A stretch of DNA of 64,000 nucleotides from Euryodendron excelsum (GCA_033060915.1 CM065397.1:33515001-33579000), one strand, 5' to 3'; positions 10,693-23,196 are shown, numbered from the stretch's first letter. The notes: generated by a model from the letters alone, not told the origin. Numbers and translations are program-made.

Positions 10693-12054
10693 CTATACCT
10701 GCTCAAGCTCAAAATAGGGCTTCAATTGATGCCCATTGCCTGTAGAAACATTACCATTTATGGGATTCCGAATTTCGACTACCCCATGAGGTGAAACGTC
10801 TTTTACAATAAAAGGTCCAGACCATCTACTTTGAAGCTTACCCGAAAATAAGTGTAACCTGGAATTGTACAGAAGGACCTTTTGACCAACTTCGAAAGAT
10901 TTACGTAGGATGTGCTGGTCATGTATAGACTTCATTTTTGTTTTAGAGATCTTTGAGTTCTCATAGGCGTCGTTCCGTATCTCTTCTAGTTCATTGAGTT
11001 ACAATTATTGTAAAGTCCCCGCCTGATCAAGACTCATGTTAAATTGGTGGATTGTTCAATACGCCTTGTGTTCTATTTCAACCGAATGGTGGCACGCCTT
11101 CCCGTACACAAGTCTATATGAAGATGACCCCAGGATGGTCTTATATGCAATCCTATATGCCCATAATGCATCCACTAATCTCAATGACCAATCTTTTCGA
11201 TTAGGGTTGATGGTTTTTTCGAGGACTTGTTTGATCTCCCAATTTGCTAGCTCAACTTGGCCTTGTGTTTAGGGGTGATAAGGTGTACTAACCTTATAAA
11301 CCACCTCGTACTTTCTCATTAAGAGACCTTCGAGCCAGTTATAGAAGTGGGAGCCACCATCACTGATGATAGCATGGGGCATATCAAATCTAGAGAAAAT
11401 CTACCCCTTTAAGAACTTGACCACAACAACATGGTCGTTGGTACGTGCTGGTATGGCTTCTACCCACTTAGACACGTAGTCCATGGCCACTAGAATATAG
11501 AGATAGCCACACAAATTAGGAAACGGTCCCATAAAATCAATACCCTAGCAATCAAAGACTTCTAGAATAATGATAGGGGTAAAAGGCATCATGTGCCTCC
11601 TAGAAAGACTTCATAACCGTTGGCATCTATTGCAAGACGTGCAAAAGGTATGGACATCATGGAATAAGGTAGGCCAATAGAAACTACTTTACAAAATCTT
11701 TACAGCAGTTTTGCATGATGAAAAGTGCCCACCACACTTCTGTGAATGACAAAACTCTATTATACTTTTCACCTCATTATCCGGAACACACCGACCAACA
11801 ATTTGATCAGGGCAGTACTTAAACAAGTAAAGATCTTCCCAGGAGAAATACCTCACATTCTTAAAGAACTTCTTATTATCAATGATAGACCAATGTGATG
11901 GTATCCTACCGGTGGCTAAGTAGTTTGCAATATCAGCATACCACGGGGTCATTATGCTTGTATATGCAGTGATTTGGAAGAGATGCTCATCTGAAAAGTG
12001 TTCATCTATTGGAAGGGGGTCTTGGGCTTCCCCATCAGTATAGAGTCGCGACAA
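10693..12054 (-). pseudogene. Integrase of the Athila-type element (broken)
   Basis: N-terminal zinc-binding part: CHSQKCGGHF near 11730-11760 and, after a stop, FYWPTLFHD and CTSCNRCQR near 11610-11680. Catalytic core: [10 protein letters not shown] (about 11520-11550), AIISDGGSHFY (about 11340-11372) and [12 protein letters not shown] (about 11225-11270), giving the D, D and E positions. C-terminal part: 10693-10935 with [16 protein letters not shown] and RWSGPF, as in Gypsy integrases. Several stops and shifts interrupt the frame. It joins cDNA to host DNA in intact relatives; this copy cannot. Confidence 0.85.
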
Positions 12055-12290
12055 GTGATCGGCTACTACGTTTTCAATCCCTTTCTTGTCTCAAAATTCA
12101 ATATAAAACTCTTGTAGTAAGAGAATCACCGGATGAGTCGAGGTTTCGCATCGAGTTTACTGAAGAGGTACTTTAGTGCGGAGTGATCGGTGTATATGAT
12201 AACAAGTGATTTGACTAAGTACGACCTAAATTTGTCAAGTGCAAAAACCACGGTAATGAGCTCTTTTTCTATAATGGTATAGTTCAATTA
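12054..12290 (-). pseudogene. RNase H domain of the Athila-type element (broken)
   Basis: Downstream of RT and after an in-frame stop following SKTLNDA, the frame reads LNYTIIEKEL, a YTDHSALKYL box near 12170-12200 and, after another disruption, ENVVADHLSRL. These are the usual RNase H landmarks of plant Gypsy polyproteins. The domain removes RNA from RNA/DNA hybrids during reverse transcription. Confidence 0.8.
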
Positions 12291-13415
12291 GGCATCATTA
12301 AGGGTTTTGCTTGCATAATAGATGACATATGGTTTGTTATCTACCCTTTGCCCAAAAACAACCCCCACTGCATGGTCACTTGAGTCACACATCAACTCAA
12401 AAGGAAGAGACCAATCGGGTGATCTAATAATAGGTGCGGTAATGAGAAGCCCTTTGAGTTTATCGAAGGCTTCTTGGCATTGTGGTGTCCACTCGAAAGG
12501 TACATCTAATGAAAGCAAGTGGGACAAAGGTCTAGATATGGCACTAAACCCCTTAACGAAATGCCAGTTGAACCCGGCATGCCCTAAAAGGGATCTTACA
12601 TATTTTACACTCTTAGGGGCAGGACGATGTTGAATAAGTTCAACTTTTGCTTGGTCTACCTCTATCCCTTTGTTGGACACTATATGTCCAAGGACTATAC
12701 CTTGTGTCACCATAAAGTGACAGTTCTCCCAGTTAAGCACTAAGTGGCTTTCCTCACATCTCTTTAAGACTCGCTCTAAGTGCTCAAGACACGACTCATA
12801 GGTGTCTCCATATACCGAGAAGTCATCCATAAAAACTTCAAGGATCTTCTCAACCATGTTGCTGAAAATAGACATCATGCACCTTTGAAAAATGGTTGGT
12901 GCATTACATAGGCCGAAGGGCATTCTCCTATGTGCATAGGTGCCAAAAGGGTACTTGAATGTAGTCTTTTTCTTGATCTTCTAAGGTGACCTCTATTTGG
13001 TTATAGCCAGAATAACCATCTAGGAAACAATAAAAAGCCCGGCCCGCAACTCGTTATAGGTAATTGCCACATTAAGCTTCCGGTAGTCAATACACATTCT
13101 CCAACCTGTTTGGATCCTAGTTGGCACTAGTTCATTATGCGCATTTTGTACTACCGTTACTCCCGACTTTTGAGGGACGACTTGGGTTCGACTCACCCAT
13201 TTAGAATCAGAGATGGGGTATATAATACCCATATCGAGAAACTTCAGTACTTCTCCTCTAACTACCTCCTTCATGTTGGGGTTTAAGCATCTCCGCATTT
13301 GACGCATGGGCTTAGACTCTTCTTCGAGATATATATGATGTGTGCACATGAGAGGGCTAATATCCTGAAGGTCCGTTGTTGTCCACCCTAAGGCTTTCCT
13401 ATGCCTAGTGAACAC
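12288..13415 (-). pseudogene. Reverse transcriptase of the Athila-type element (broken)
   Basis: Two open pieces, 13415-13020 and 12923-12288, joined by a frame-disrupted stretch (12924-13019). The first has HRKALGWTTTDLQDISPLMC and WRMCIDYRKLN. The second starts MPFGLCNAPTIFQRCMMSIF, carries FMDDFSVYGD around residue 31, then LNWENCHFM, GIVLGH and LLGHAGF. FMDDF in place of the common YIDD is typical of Athila. The end (PFELMCDSSDHAVGVVFGQR) leads into RNase H. Disruptions between and after the pieces make it non-functional. Confidence 0.9.
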
Positions 13416-13816
13416 TTTTAGTAAGGATGCCTCTTAGCCTTTAGACGGGCTAGAGGATATGAATATGGGATATGATTCACCTTCCCCAAGAAAAGCATAC
13501 TTGAGGGTAGAAGGTAAAGGCTTACTTTCAGGAATTGGTGGTTACTCTTCAGAAGAGACTGGCTTGACAACACTTGAGGTAAGGGGTTCAAAGTTAGGGA
13601 TCTAATAACCCACATGCATGACCATATCACTCCCTTCCTTCGCAATCGATGGGTCCCTAAAACATAGACACTCAGAGTCTAATTGATCACGTGGCTCACT
13701 CCAAACTAGAACCCTCTCAATTAGGTCCTCCATCAACTCCTAATCTATATGCTCTTGAATGATAGACTCAATGAAGTTTACTTCCTTACTTTGGTCTACC
13801 TCTTGTAATTGCTTAC
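13416..13816 (-). pseudogene. Linker upstream of the RT domain (broken)
   Basis: A minus-strand frame different from the 75-codon ORF at 13418-13645 reads PLPSTLKYAFLGE, a block common just before RT in Athila polyproteins, and farther upstream IAKEGSDMVMHVGY and MEDLIERVL. Protease and gag should lie further 5' but are cut off by element I at 13817. Confidence 0.65.
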
Positions 13817-13994
13817 TGTAAGCACCCCATTTTTGACCGCTCGGCAGTCTACGCTCTGTCCAGACTTGTACTCAAGTCAATATGGACGTATTCCAATCGA
13901 AACCAACTTTCTAAGTCCAAATCCCGTCTATCCATCGCTTCGTGGGCCCACCAAGCCCAAATAGAGGCAAAATGACCAAAATGCCTTTAGGGGA

Positions 13995-14325
13995 CATTGT
14001 CTTTTCCAATTCCAATTCCAACCCCTCTCACGGACAATTTATTCCTCGAGACGGTTCCAAATCAGGCACGTCTTTCTGAAGACGATAAGACCCCTTTCCA
14101 ATTCCAATCCCTCTATCGAGACAGTTTATTCCTCGAGATGGTTCCAAATCAGGCACGTCTTTTCGAAGACGATAAGACCCCTTTCCAATTCTAATCCCTC
14201 TCTCGAGACAGTTTATTCCTCGAGACGGTTCTAAATCAAGCACGTCTTTTCGAAGAAGATAAGACCCCTTTTCAATTCCAATCCCTCTCTCGAGACAGTT
14301 TATTCCTCGAGACGGTCCGACACGT
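13995..14325 (+). repeat. Hairpin array in the 5' LTR of element I
   Basis: About four units of the family array, each with paired CTCGAG-type boxes and CGTCTTTCTGAAGACG or CGTCTTTTCGAAGACG. The two ORFs covering it (13997-14194 plus, 14028-14243 minus) are products of the repeat. Confidence 0.8.
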
Positions 14326-17300
14326 TTTTCAAAGAAAACCTCTTCGAAATGGTAAGTCCCTTTAAACCTGTAGACCGGGACGAGACCCCAAGTCCCCTAG
14401 ATGGTAGAACGGTCCACCTTTGGCGCTCGCTAGCCGGCCAATACAGAAATGTCCATTTAGGCACGCCTTCTGAGAAAGTTGACTTCTTAGGTGCTAAGTC
14501 CCCTTTAGCAGCTTCCCGAGATCAAGCAGTCTCGGGAATGATCGTGAACGGTCAAAGTAGCAAAAATACTCGCAAACATTGCAACCGTCAGAGTAGCGGA
14601 AATACTCGCAAACAGGTCGATATAGGGAATTGCCAACAAACCCCTGTGTCATGACGACCACCGTCAAAGTGGCGAAAACACTCAAAACCTAGGTCAACAC
14701 CAGTGCTTACTAGCCCACTTCGGTGAAAAATGACCAAACTACCCCTTGGGCCTTTTTCGAGACTTTCCGGTTAAGATGACCATTGTGCCCCTAGGCATCC
14801 AAACGCCCCGGGAACCACACCGGCTCTGGGTATCAAACCGGTAAACTTCTGAGAATACTTCTTATAATATTCCCGACCTTCCTCTACCTTTCCGGATCAT
14901 TCCGAGTCGGTTCTGGCAAACCCAGTGCAAAATGACCGTTTTGTTCCTAGAGGGCCGGTCACCTTTTCTGACCACACCGGCTCTGGGCATCAAACCGGTA
15001 ACTTCCCGAGAATGCTTATTATAGTATTCTCAACCTTCTTCTGTCTTTCCGAATCATTCTGAGTCAGTTCCGGCAAATCCGGTACAAAATGACCGTTTTG
15101 CCCCTGGTGGGCCGGTCTCCATTTCCGATCACATCAGTGTCGCGCCCAGATTTTTCACACTCGAGGAATACTCACACAAGCGGGAAAAATGCTTTACTCT
15201 CTCGTTAGAACTCACCCTCCTAAAAGAATGAGTGCGACTAGGTTTGAATTGAAAATTAATTTGAATAAAGGGCTTTTGGAAAAAGATTCGGAGTCTCCAC
15301 CTAACCTGATTAAGGTGAGTTAGGTCACCTAAAAGCTAAGAATAATCCGAAGACTACACTTAGGGTTTTTGGAAAACGATTTTGAAAATATCTCCTCAAA
15401 AGAGGGTTTTTAACGAAAAATAGGTTGTTTGGCAACCTTTGGAATTGAAAAGTTTTGGAAATTGAAAGTAGAGATTTGAAAATAGAAATTTGAAATTAGA
15501 AATTTGAAAATAGATTGGAGATTTGGAAAGATTTTGGAATTTGAAATTTGGAAAATATGGAGGAATTTGAAATTTCAAAGAAGTTGTGGAATTTGAAATT
15601 TGAAAAATGTTGTGATCACACCCATGAGGGTGGAATTGAAAGTTCAAAAAATGTTGTGACCGCACCTATGAAGGTTGCCTACGTATCCCTTTGGGAGAAT
15701 CAGGTCAGACGTAGTTCGGACCGGAGTCCGATTGAAAATAGAAGAGTGGATTTGAAGAAGGAGATTGAATTGGAAGATTGAAAGATTGAACTTTGAATAG
15801 AGGATTGAAAATTGGAATTTGGAATTTTGGAATTGAAAAGATTGAATTTTGATTTGAAAAGATAGATCTTGGAAAAAAAATTTAGACTTATTTTGGAAAG
15901 ATGGAGGTTTAGGAAACCTAGACTTAGGAAAGAGAAGAGATTTAGGAAAGATTCGACTTGACTTGGAAGGTTTAGGAGATTAGGAAAGATTAGATTTAGG
16001 AAATGTTTGAATTAGGAAAAGGTCTGATTTAGGAAAGTTTCGAAGTTAGGAAAGTGTCATCTTAAGAAAGTTTCGATTTGGAAAGTTCCGCTTTAGGAAA
16101 GTTTTCGAAATAGGAAAATTTTGGAATTAGGAAAGTTTTCGACTTAGGAAAGTTTTGAATTTGGAAAGTTTCAACTTAGGAAAGTTTGAATTTGGAATGT
16201 TTTGAAATAGGGAAGTTTTGAAAATTGGAAAGTTTTGTTTTAAGAAAGGTTTTGAAAATTAGGAAAGTTTAGTTTTAGAAAGGTTGAGAATTTGGAAAAT
16301 TTCAAGTTAAGAAAGTTTTGAATTTTGGAAAGCTTAGAATTTTAGAAAAATTTAAATTAGGAAAGATTTAGAAAAGGTTTGAATTAAGAAAGTTTTGAGT
16401 TTAGAAAGTTTAGGATTTAGAAAGATTTGAAGTTTTAAGAAAGTTTAGAATTTAGAAAGTTTTAGATTTAGAAAGTTTTGGAGTTTTTTTAGAAAATCCT
16501 AAGATTAGGAAAGGTTTGAAAACTTAAATTTGGAAAGTTAAGATTTGGATTTTGAAATTTAAGGAAAGATTTAAAGTTTAGGTTTAGGAAACTTATGGTT
16601 TAGGAAGGAATTGAACTAAGAAAGGTTTGGATTAGGAAGGGATTGGCTTTGGTTTCTAAAAGAAAAGATTTGATTTTGTTTCCAAAAATGGAGGACGGGA
16701 TCTAGTTTCCTAAACGGGGGGATTGGATTTGGCTTCCTAAAGGGAAGATTTGATTTGACAAGGATTTAGAAAGGGGATGTTCTAGAAACCCTAAGATTTG
16801 AAAGGCTATAGTTTTGACATAGAAAAGAGGTTTTGGAAATATTTATAGTTTGGATGTGAAAACAAGAGGTTTTGGAAACCTAGGTTTGGGGCAAAGTTTG
16901 AAAATCATGTTTTTGGAAAGAAAATTAGGATTTTCTAATTGTGAGTTCTAGGGCTTGACTTGGGCTCTAAGGAAAGAGTTTTTGGAAAGTGCGTTTTTGG
17001 AAACGAAGGTTTTCTAGAAGGGAATCCTAGGGAGGGGTTTTTGGAGGGAAGAGTTTTTAGAAAGAAATTTTAAAGAGAGAGTTTTTGGGAAAGAGATTTT
17101 AAAGAAAATGAGTTTTTGGAAAGTGTGTTTTTGGAAATGTAGATTTTAGAAGGAAAATCCTAAAGGGGAATTTCTAGAAGGAAGATTTTAGAAAGAGAGT
17201 TTTTTAGAAAGATTTTTGGAAGGAGGTTGTCGGAGAGAGTTTTTAGGAAGGTGAATTTAGAAAGTGTTTTTAGAAAGTGAATTTTGAGGAAAGAGAGTTT

Positions 17301-18311
17301 TGGAAAGGAGTTGAAAAAGGGAGTTTTGAAAAATAGATTTTTGGAAAGAGTTTTTAGAAAACAACTTTGGAAAGGAGAGTTTTAGGAAAGTATATTGAAA
17401 GAGATTTCTAGGAGGAGGGATTTGAAAAGAGAGTTTTTAGAAGGTATAAAAACATCTCACTTTCCTAAAGTGATTCTAACCATAAAAAGGTCAGAACCAC
17501 TTTAAGAGAGTGGTTTTGAAAACAATAAGGTTTGAAAAAATGGACCATAAAAGCCACTTTTAATGTAACACTTTCCTAAAGCAATCCTAGCCATGGAAAA
17601 GCTAGAATCACCCTAGGATTGTGGTTTTGAAAACAAGTTTTTGAGAAGAGGATTTTGATGCAATTTTAAAAACAAGTTTGAAAACGATTTGAAAAACAAC
17701 TTTGAAAACGATTTTTAGAAGATGCAAGATTATGATATGCACAATGCAATTTTGGGGTCGTGAACATACAAGGCTAAGGATTCACCACATAATCAAGGGG
17801 GCCGGACCCACGTGGTCTCTGGTTAGACTAGAAGAAAGCCCCCAACACAGTGACTCTCCAATAGCCCAATCCTACACATGGACCGGGAATCCCCTTGTTT
17901 CAAGCATGCAAAGAAAGGGGGGGGAAAGAGATAGGGGATTAAAATAGAGAAAACCCAAGTGGGTTAGGAGAGAGAAGAGAGAGGGGGAAGTGCGAAAATT
18001 TAAATAGAGAACCTACCGTATGTCTTGTTTGTTTTGCATGCCATGCTGTCTTCGGTCTTCGGTCTTTGTCTTGATCTTCGTCTTCAATCTTCAAGAGTTG
18101 TCTTCAAGCTTTAGATTGCAGCTCTTCAAGTCTTCAAAGGAGGGTTGAAGGCTAGTGTATGAGCGTATGGGGGTGTATATGAGTGTATAGGAGGCTAGGG
18201 TTTGAAAAACCTAAGGAAGCTAGGGTTTTGGGAGTGTTCGTGCTCTGTATATCGAAATATATGACTTTTAGGTTGAGTTTATAGACCCTTTAAGCGCTGG
18301 AGGAGGCTCTG

Positions 18312-18436
18312 TATTTATAGAGGTTGGACAACACTGACGCCTATTGCAGTGGCACTAGGCCAAAATTTACACTGGCGCCACTAGGAGTGGCGCCAGGCCA
18401 TTTTTTGGCTTGGCACCACTAGTAGTGGTGCCAGCC
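18312..18436 (-). promoter_or_regulatory. LTR promoter: TATA box and palindromes (copy B)
   Basis: On the minus strand TATAAATA is at 18319-18312. Upstream lie three TGGCGCCACT/AGTGGCGCCA palindromes in 18334-18436; the middle one (about 18373-18395) has perfect 10-bp arms around AGG or its complement. Confidence 0.65.
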
Positions 18437-18779
18437 ATTTAGGAAATGTTTAAGGTCGGCAAGCAACGTATCTTTGACTAGATTTGGGCGCCTGTACTAG
18501 TGACTACCATGCAATCTTTAACCTAGCTTCACTAGGAGTGACTCCGGAAAGTCCGAGAATGATTTGAAGGAGCCAAGAATGACCCGGAAGGCCGAAAAGG
18601 AGCAGGAACACTTAAAATAGTGTCTCGGAGGTATCTGATTTGAAAAGTGAGGATAAAGTGGGTCGGAAAGGTTGACCGGGCCTTTAGGGGCAAAACGGTC
18701 AATCGGACAGGGAAACTGCCAGGACAGACTCGGACTGTCCCGGAAGAAGACTTGGGGTCTGGAAACATTATTCGGAATG

Positions 18780-19140
18780 TTCCCAGAGGTTGCCGGTTTG
18801 ATTCCCAGAGCTAGCGTGGTTGGAAAAGAAAACCGGCCCACAAGGGGCAAAACGGTCATTTTGCACCGGGTTGGCCAGAACTGACTCGGAATGATCCGGA
18901 AAGATAAGTAAAGGCTGAGAATACTACAAGAAGCATTCTCGGGAGGTTACCGGTTTGATACCCAGAGCCGGTGTGGTCAGAAAAGGAGACCGGCCCACTA
19001 GGGACAAAACGGTCATTTGGCACCGAGTTTGCTGGGGCTGACTCGGAATGATCCGAAAATGTAGAGGAGGATTGAGAATACTATAAAAAGTAATCTCAGA
19101 GGGTTACCAGTTTGATACCAAGAGCCAGTGTGGTTCCCGG
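18780..19140 (-). repeat. 157-bp tandem array (copy B)
   Basis: Anchor positions of the CCCAG or CCAAG element on the plus strand are 18804, 18961 and 19118, spacing 157 and 157. Confidence 0.88.
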
Positions 19141-19379
19141 GGCATTCGGATGCCTAGGGGCAAAATGGTCATCTTGATCAAATGTCTTAGAAAAGGTCCA
19201 AAGGGCAGTTTGGTCATTTTTTACTGAAGTGGGCTAACAGACACTGGTGTTGACCTGGGTTTTGAGTGTTTCCGCCACTCTGACGGCGGTCGTCGTGACA
19301 TAGGGGTTGGTTCGCAATTCCCTATATCGACCTATTTGTGAGTATTTCCGCTACTCTAACGGTTTTGTGAGTAGTTTCG

Positions 19380-20080
19380 CTACTCGGACCGTCTCGAGGA
19401 ATAAATTGTCTCGAGAGAGGGATTGGAAAGGGGTCTTACCGTCTTCGAAAAGACGTGCCTGGATTGGAACCGTCTCGAGGAATAAACTGTCTCGAGAGTG
19501 GGATTGGAAAGGGGTCTTACCGTCTTCGAAAAGACGTGCCTGATTGGAAATGTCTCGAGGAATAAACTGTCCCGAGAGAGGGATTGGAAAGGGGTCTTAC
19601 CGTCTTCGAAAAGACATGCCTAATTGGAACCGTCTCGAGGAATAAACTGTCCCGAGAGAGGGATTGGAAAGGGGTTTTACCATCTCCGAAAAGACGTGTC
19701 TAGATTGGAACCGTCTTGAGGAATAAACTGTCTCGAGAGAGGGATTGGAAAGGGGTCTTACCGTCTTCGAAAAGATGTGCCTGGATTGGAACCGTCTCGA
19801 GGAATAAACTGTCTCGAGAGAGGGGTTGGAAAGGGGACTTATCGTCTCCGAGGAGACATGCCTGGATTGGAATCGTCTCGAGGAATAAACTGTCTCGAGA
19901 GAGGGGTTGGAAAGGGGACTTATCGTCTCCGAGGAGACGTGCCTAGATTGGAACCGTCTAAAGGAATAAACTGTCTCGAGAGAGGGGTTGGAAAGGGGAC
20001 TTATAGTCTCCAAGGAGACGTGCCTGGATTGGAACCGTCTCGTGGAATAAACTGTCTCGAGAGAGGGATTGGAAAGGAAA
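19380..20080 (-). repeat. Largest hairpin array, nine units (copy B)
   Basis: The GAATAAA anchor falls at 19398, 19480, 19560, 19640, 19721, 19802, 19883, 19964 and 20045, a spacing of 80-82 bp. Most units have CGTCTTCGAAAAGACG; three later units have CGTCTCCGAGGAGACG or a close form, in which both arms of the stem change together. Long ORFs on both strands (for example 19597-20013 and 19777-20211) simply translate the repeat. Confidence 0.92.
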
Positions 20081-23000
20081 GGACAATGCCCCTAAGGGCA
20101 TTTTGGTCATTTTGCCTCTATTCGAGCCTAGCGGGCCTGCGAAGCAATGGACAGACGGGATTTGGACTTAGAAAAATCAGTTTCGATTGGAATACACCCA
20201 CAATGACTTGAAAACAAGTCTGGACGGAGTGTAGACTGCCGAGCGATCAAAAATGGGGTGCTTACAACCGGCTCTGGGTATCAAACTGGTAACCTCCTGA
20301 GATTGCTTCTTATAGGTTTTCGTTTTACGTTTCTACACTTCCCCCTTTCTCTTCTCTCTTCTAACCCACTTGGGCTTTCTCTATTTTAATCCCTCATCTC
20401 TTTCCCCCCTTTCTTTGCATGCTTGGAACAAGGAGATTCCCGATCCATGTGTAGGATTAGACTATTTGAGGGTCACAGTGTCGGGGGCTTTCCTTTAGGC
20501 TAACCGGAGACCACGTGGGTTCGGCCCTCTTGATTATGTGGTGAAGCCTTAACCTTGTATGTTCACGACCCCAAATTTGCATTGTGCATATCATGATCTT
20601 GCATCTTCCATAAATCATTTTCAAACTCGTTTTCAAAATTTGCATTAAAACTTGTTTTCAAAATTGCATCAAAATCTCCTTTTCAAAAACTTGTTTTTAA
20701 AATCACAATCCTAGGGTAATTCTAGCCTTTTCATGGCTAGGATTGCTTTAGGAAAGTGTTACATTTAAAGTGACTTTCATGGTTCATATTTTCAATCATT
20801 GTTGTTTTCAAAACCACTTTCTTAAAGTGGTTCTAGCCTTCTTATGGTTCGAATCGCTTTAGGAAAGTGAGATGTTTTTATACATTCTAAAAACCCTCTT
20901 TTCAGGAGTCTCTTTTCTTAAAAATCTATTTTTCAACATATTTTCCTAGAACTCTCCTTTCCAAAGTTGTTTTCAAAAACTCCCTCCAAAAATCTATTTT
21001 TCAAAACTCCCTTTTTCATCTCCTTTCCAAAATCCTCTCCCCAAAATCAACTTTCTAAAAATGCTCCCCAAAAAATCTTTCCAAAAACTCTCTTCAACAA
21101 TCTTCTACCAAAATTCACCTTCCTAAAAACTCTTTCCAAAATCTTCCCTTTAGAAACTCCTCTTTAGGATTTTCTTCCAAGAACTTGTTTCCAAAAGACG
21201 CACTTTCCAAAAATCCATTTTTCTTGGTGCCCAAGTCAAGCCCTAGAACCCTTAATTAGGAAACCCTAATTTTCTTTCCAAAAACATGGTTTTCAAACTT
21301 GCCTTAAAAGCTAAGTTTCCAAAACCTCTTGTTTTCACATCCAAACTATACACATTTCCAAAACCTATTTTCTACGTCAAAACTATAGTTTTCCAAATCT
21401 AGGGTTTCTAAAAAAAACTTCCCTTTCCAAATCCTCGTCAAATTCTACCTTCCCTTTAGAAAATCAAGTCTAATCTTCCCATTTAGGAAATTAGATACAA
21501 TCCTCCGTTTTTTAAAACAAAATCAAATTTTCTCTTTTAGAAACAAAAGTTAATCCCTTCCTAATCCAACTCTTTCCTAACTCAACTCCTTCCTAATCTC
21601 TTACTTTCCCAAATCTTAACTTTCCAAAACTTGAACACAAAAATCTTTCCCAAATGTTAAAATTTAACTTCCCAAATCTTTCCTAATTCTACCCCTTTCC
21701 AAATCTTAACTTTCCAAATCTAAGTTTTCAAATCTTTCCTAAACTCAACCTTTTCTAATCTCAAGGTTTTCTAAAACTCAAACTTTAAAACTTTCTAAAT
21801 TCTAAGCTTTCCAAATTCAAAACTTTCTTAACTTGAAACTTTCCAAATTCTTAACCTTTCTTAAACTAAACTTTTCCTAATTCAAAACATTTCTAAATTC
21901 AACATTTTTCAATTTCAAAACTTTCCTAAACCTAAAACTTTCCTAAGTTGAAACCTTTCCCAAATTGACAACTTTCTCAATTCCAAAAGTTTCCTATTTC
22001 GAGAACTTTCCTAAAGCGGAACTTTCCAAATCAAAACTTTCCTAAGATGACACTTTCCTAATTTGAACATTTCCTAATTCAAACATTTCCTAAACCCAAT
22101 CTTTCCTAATCTCCTATACCTTCCAAGTCGAGTCAAATCTTTCCTAAGTCTAGGCTTCTTAAACCTCTATCTTTCCAAAATAAGTCTAAATCTTTCTTCC
22201 AAGTTCTATCTTTTCAAATCAAAATCCGATCTCTTCAATTCCAAAATTATAAATTCCAATTTTCAATCCTCTATCCTAAGTTCAAATCAAATCCTTTTTC
22301 CAATCAATCTCTCAATCTTCCAATCCAATTTCTAACTTAATCTTTTTCTTCTAATCATATCTTCTATTTTCAATCGGACTCTTGTCCGAACTACGACTGA
22401 CCTGATTCCTCCAAAAGGATACGTAGGCAACCCTCCTGGGTGTGGTCCCAACATTTTTCAAGTTTCTATTTCCAACGAAATCTTTTCAAATCTCCAATCT
22501 ATTTTCAAATTTCCAATTTCAAATTTCTATTTCCAAATCTCTATATTTTCAATTCCCAAAATCTTCTTTCCAAATTCAAACTTCTATCTCTTCCTTCTAA
22601 AATCAAATCAAGTTCTTTTCAAGTCTGTTTCCAAATCAATTCTCTTTTCTTGTACTTGCATATCATGCATCATGTTTTTTTAAACATTGTTTTCTAAAGT
22701 GGATAGGATTGAACAATAATTAGTTAAAGACTCTCATAGGTGAATCTAGGGTAGATTGACATGTAGGTACCGAAAGGGCGGGGTAGGGTGATGGCTTAGT
22801 TCGTCTTCCTTACATGTAACCAACCTCTGAACCTAGATCACTGATTTTGAAGACCAAAAACGGAGTTATTTTTCAAAAAGGGCTAAATATTTTCCAAAGG
22901 TGGCCAAACAACCTATTTTCTTAAAAACCCTCTCTTGAGGAGATATTTTCAAAATCGTTTTCCAAAACCCTAAGTATAGTTTTCGGATTATGCTTAGTTT

Positions 23001-23196
23001 TTAGGTGACCTAACTCGCCTTAATCAAGTTATGTGGCGACTTCAAATCTTTTTCAAAAGCCCTTTATTCAAATCTATTTTCAATTCAAACCTAGTCGCAC
23101 TCATTCTTCTAGGAGGGTGAGTTCTAACGAGAGAGTACAGTATTTTTCCCGCTTGTGTGAGTATTCCTTGAGTGCAAAAAATCTGGGCGCCACAGT

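Larger units (their letters stand above)
1..13816 (-). mobile_element. Athila-lineage Ty3/Gypsy retrotransposon, decayed and incomplete
   Basis: Read on the minus strand, the element runs from a pre-RT linker (13816) through reverse transcriptase, RNase H and integrase (to 10693), then a long non-coding stretch, an extra ORF (9232-8094), more non-coding DNA, a polypurine tract and the start of a 3' LTR (354 downward). Athila is indicated by the FMDDF catalytic box with its flanking residues, and by a long 3' region with an extra ORF after integrase. gag, protease and the 5' LTR are absent: the left end of element I begins at 13817 where the polyprotein should continue. A foreign solo LTR occupies 2168-8049. 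Stops and frameshifts throughout make it inactive. Confidence 0.82.
15138..20266 (-). mobile_element. Solo LTR of the same family, opposite orientation, copy B
   Basis: Reads TGTCGCGCCC at 15138 and GGGGTGCTTACA at 20266, 5129 bp, reversed relative to its host LTR. Flanks are ATCAG (15133-15137) and ACCGG (20267-20271). Intact relatives of the target unit read ACCGG, so the left copy differs by one C-to-T and one G-to-A change. No primer site or polypurine tract adjoins it. It carries the full promoter block, three 157-bp anchors and the largest hairpin array (nine units). Its poly(A)-like motif is AACAAA. Confidence 0.88.
13817..23194 (+). mobile_element. 5' LTR of element I, split by a solo LTR and internally deleted
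   Basis: LTR sequence occupies 13817-15137 and 20267-23194 (4249 bp). It starts TGTAAGCACCCC and ends GGGCGCCACA, two bases before the primer site. Hairpin units lie at 13995-14325 and two 157-bp anchors at 14828 and 14985; the third unit is interrupted by the insertion. At 20311-20316 sequence jumps from TTATAG directly to TTTTCGTTTTACG, which removes the palindromes, TATA box, leader and donor. This LTR therefore lacks its own core promoter. Confidence 0.85.

Noticed and set aside
12322..12633. 103-codon plus ORF
   Set aside because: Shadow of the RT/RNase H region, which is clear on the minus strand.
18518..18884. ORFs on both strands around the LTR promoter, recurring at 31179-31545, 43262-43628, 55407-55759 and 58867-59219
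   Set aside because: They recur in all LTRs because the 157-bp units and flanks are G/C-richer and stop-poor; both strands are open and no protein pattern is seen.
19597..20211. ORFs of 138 and 144 codons on opposite strands, apparently repetitive proteins
   Set aside because: They are translations of the 81-bp array in different frames. The period is a multiple of three, which keeps frames open. No start context or non-repeat part supports a gene.
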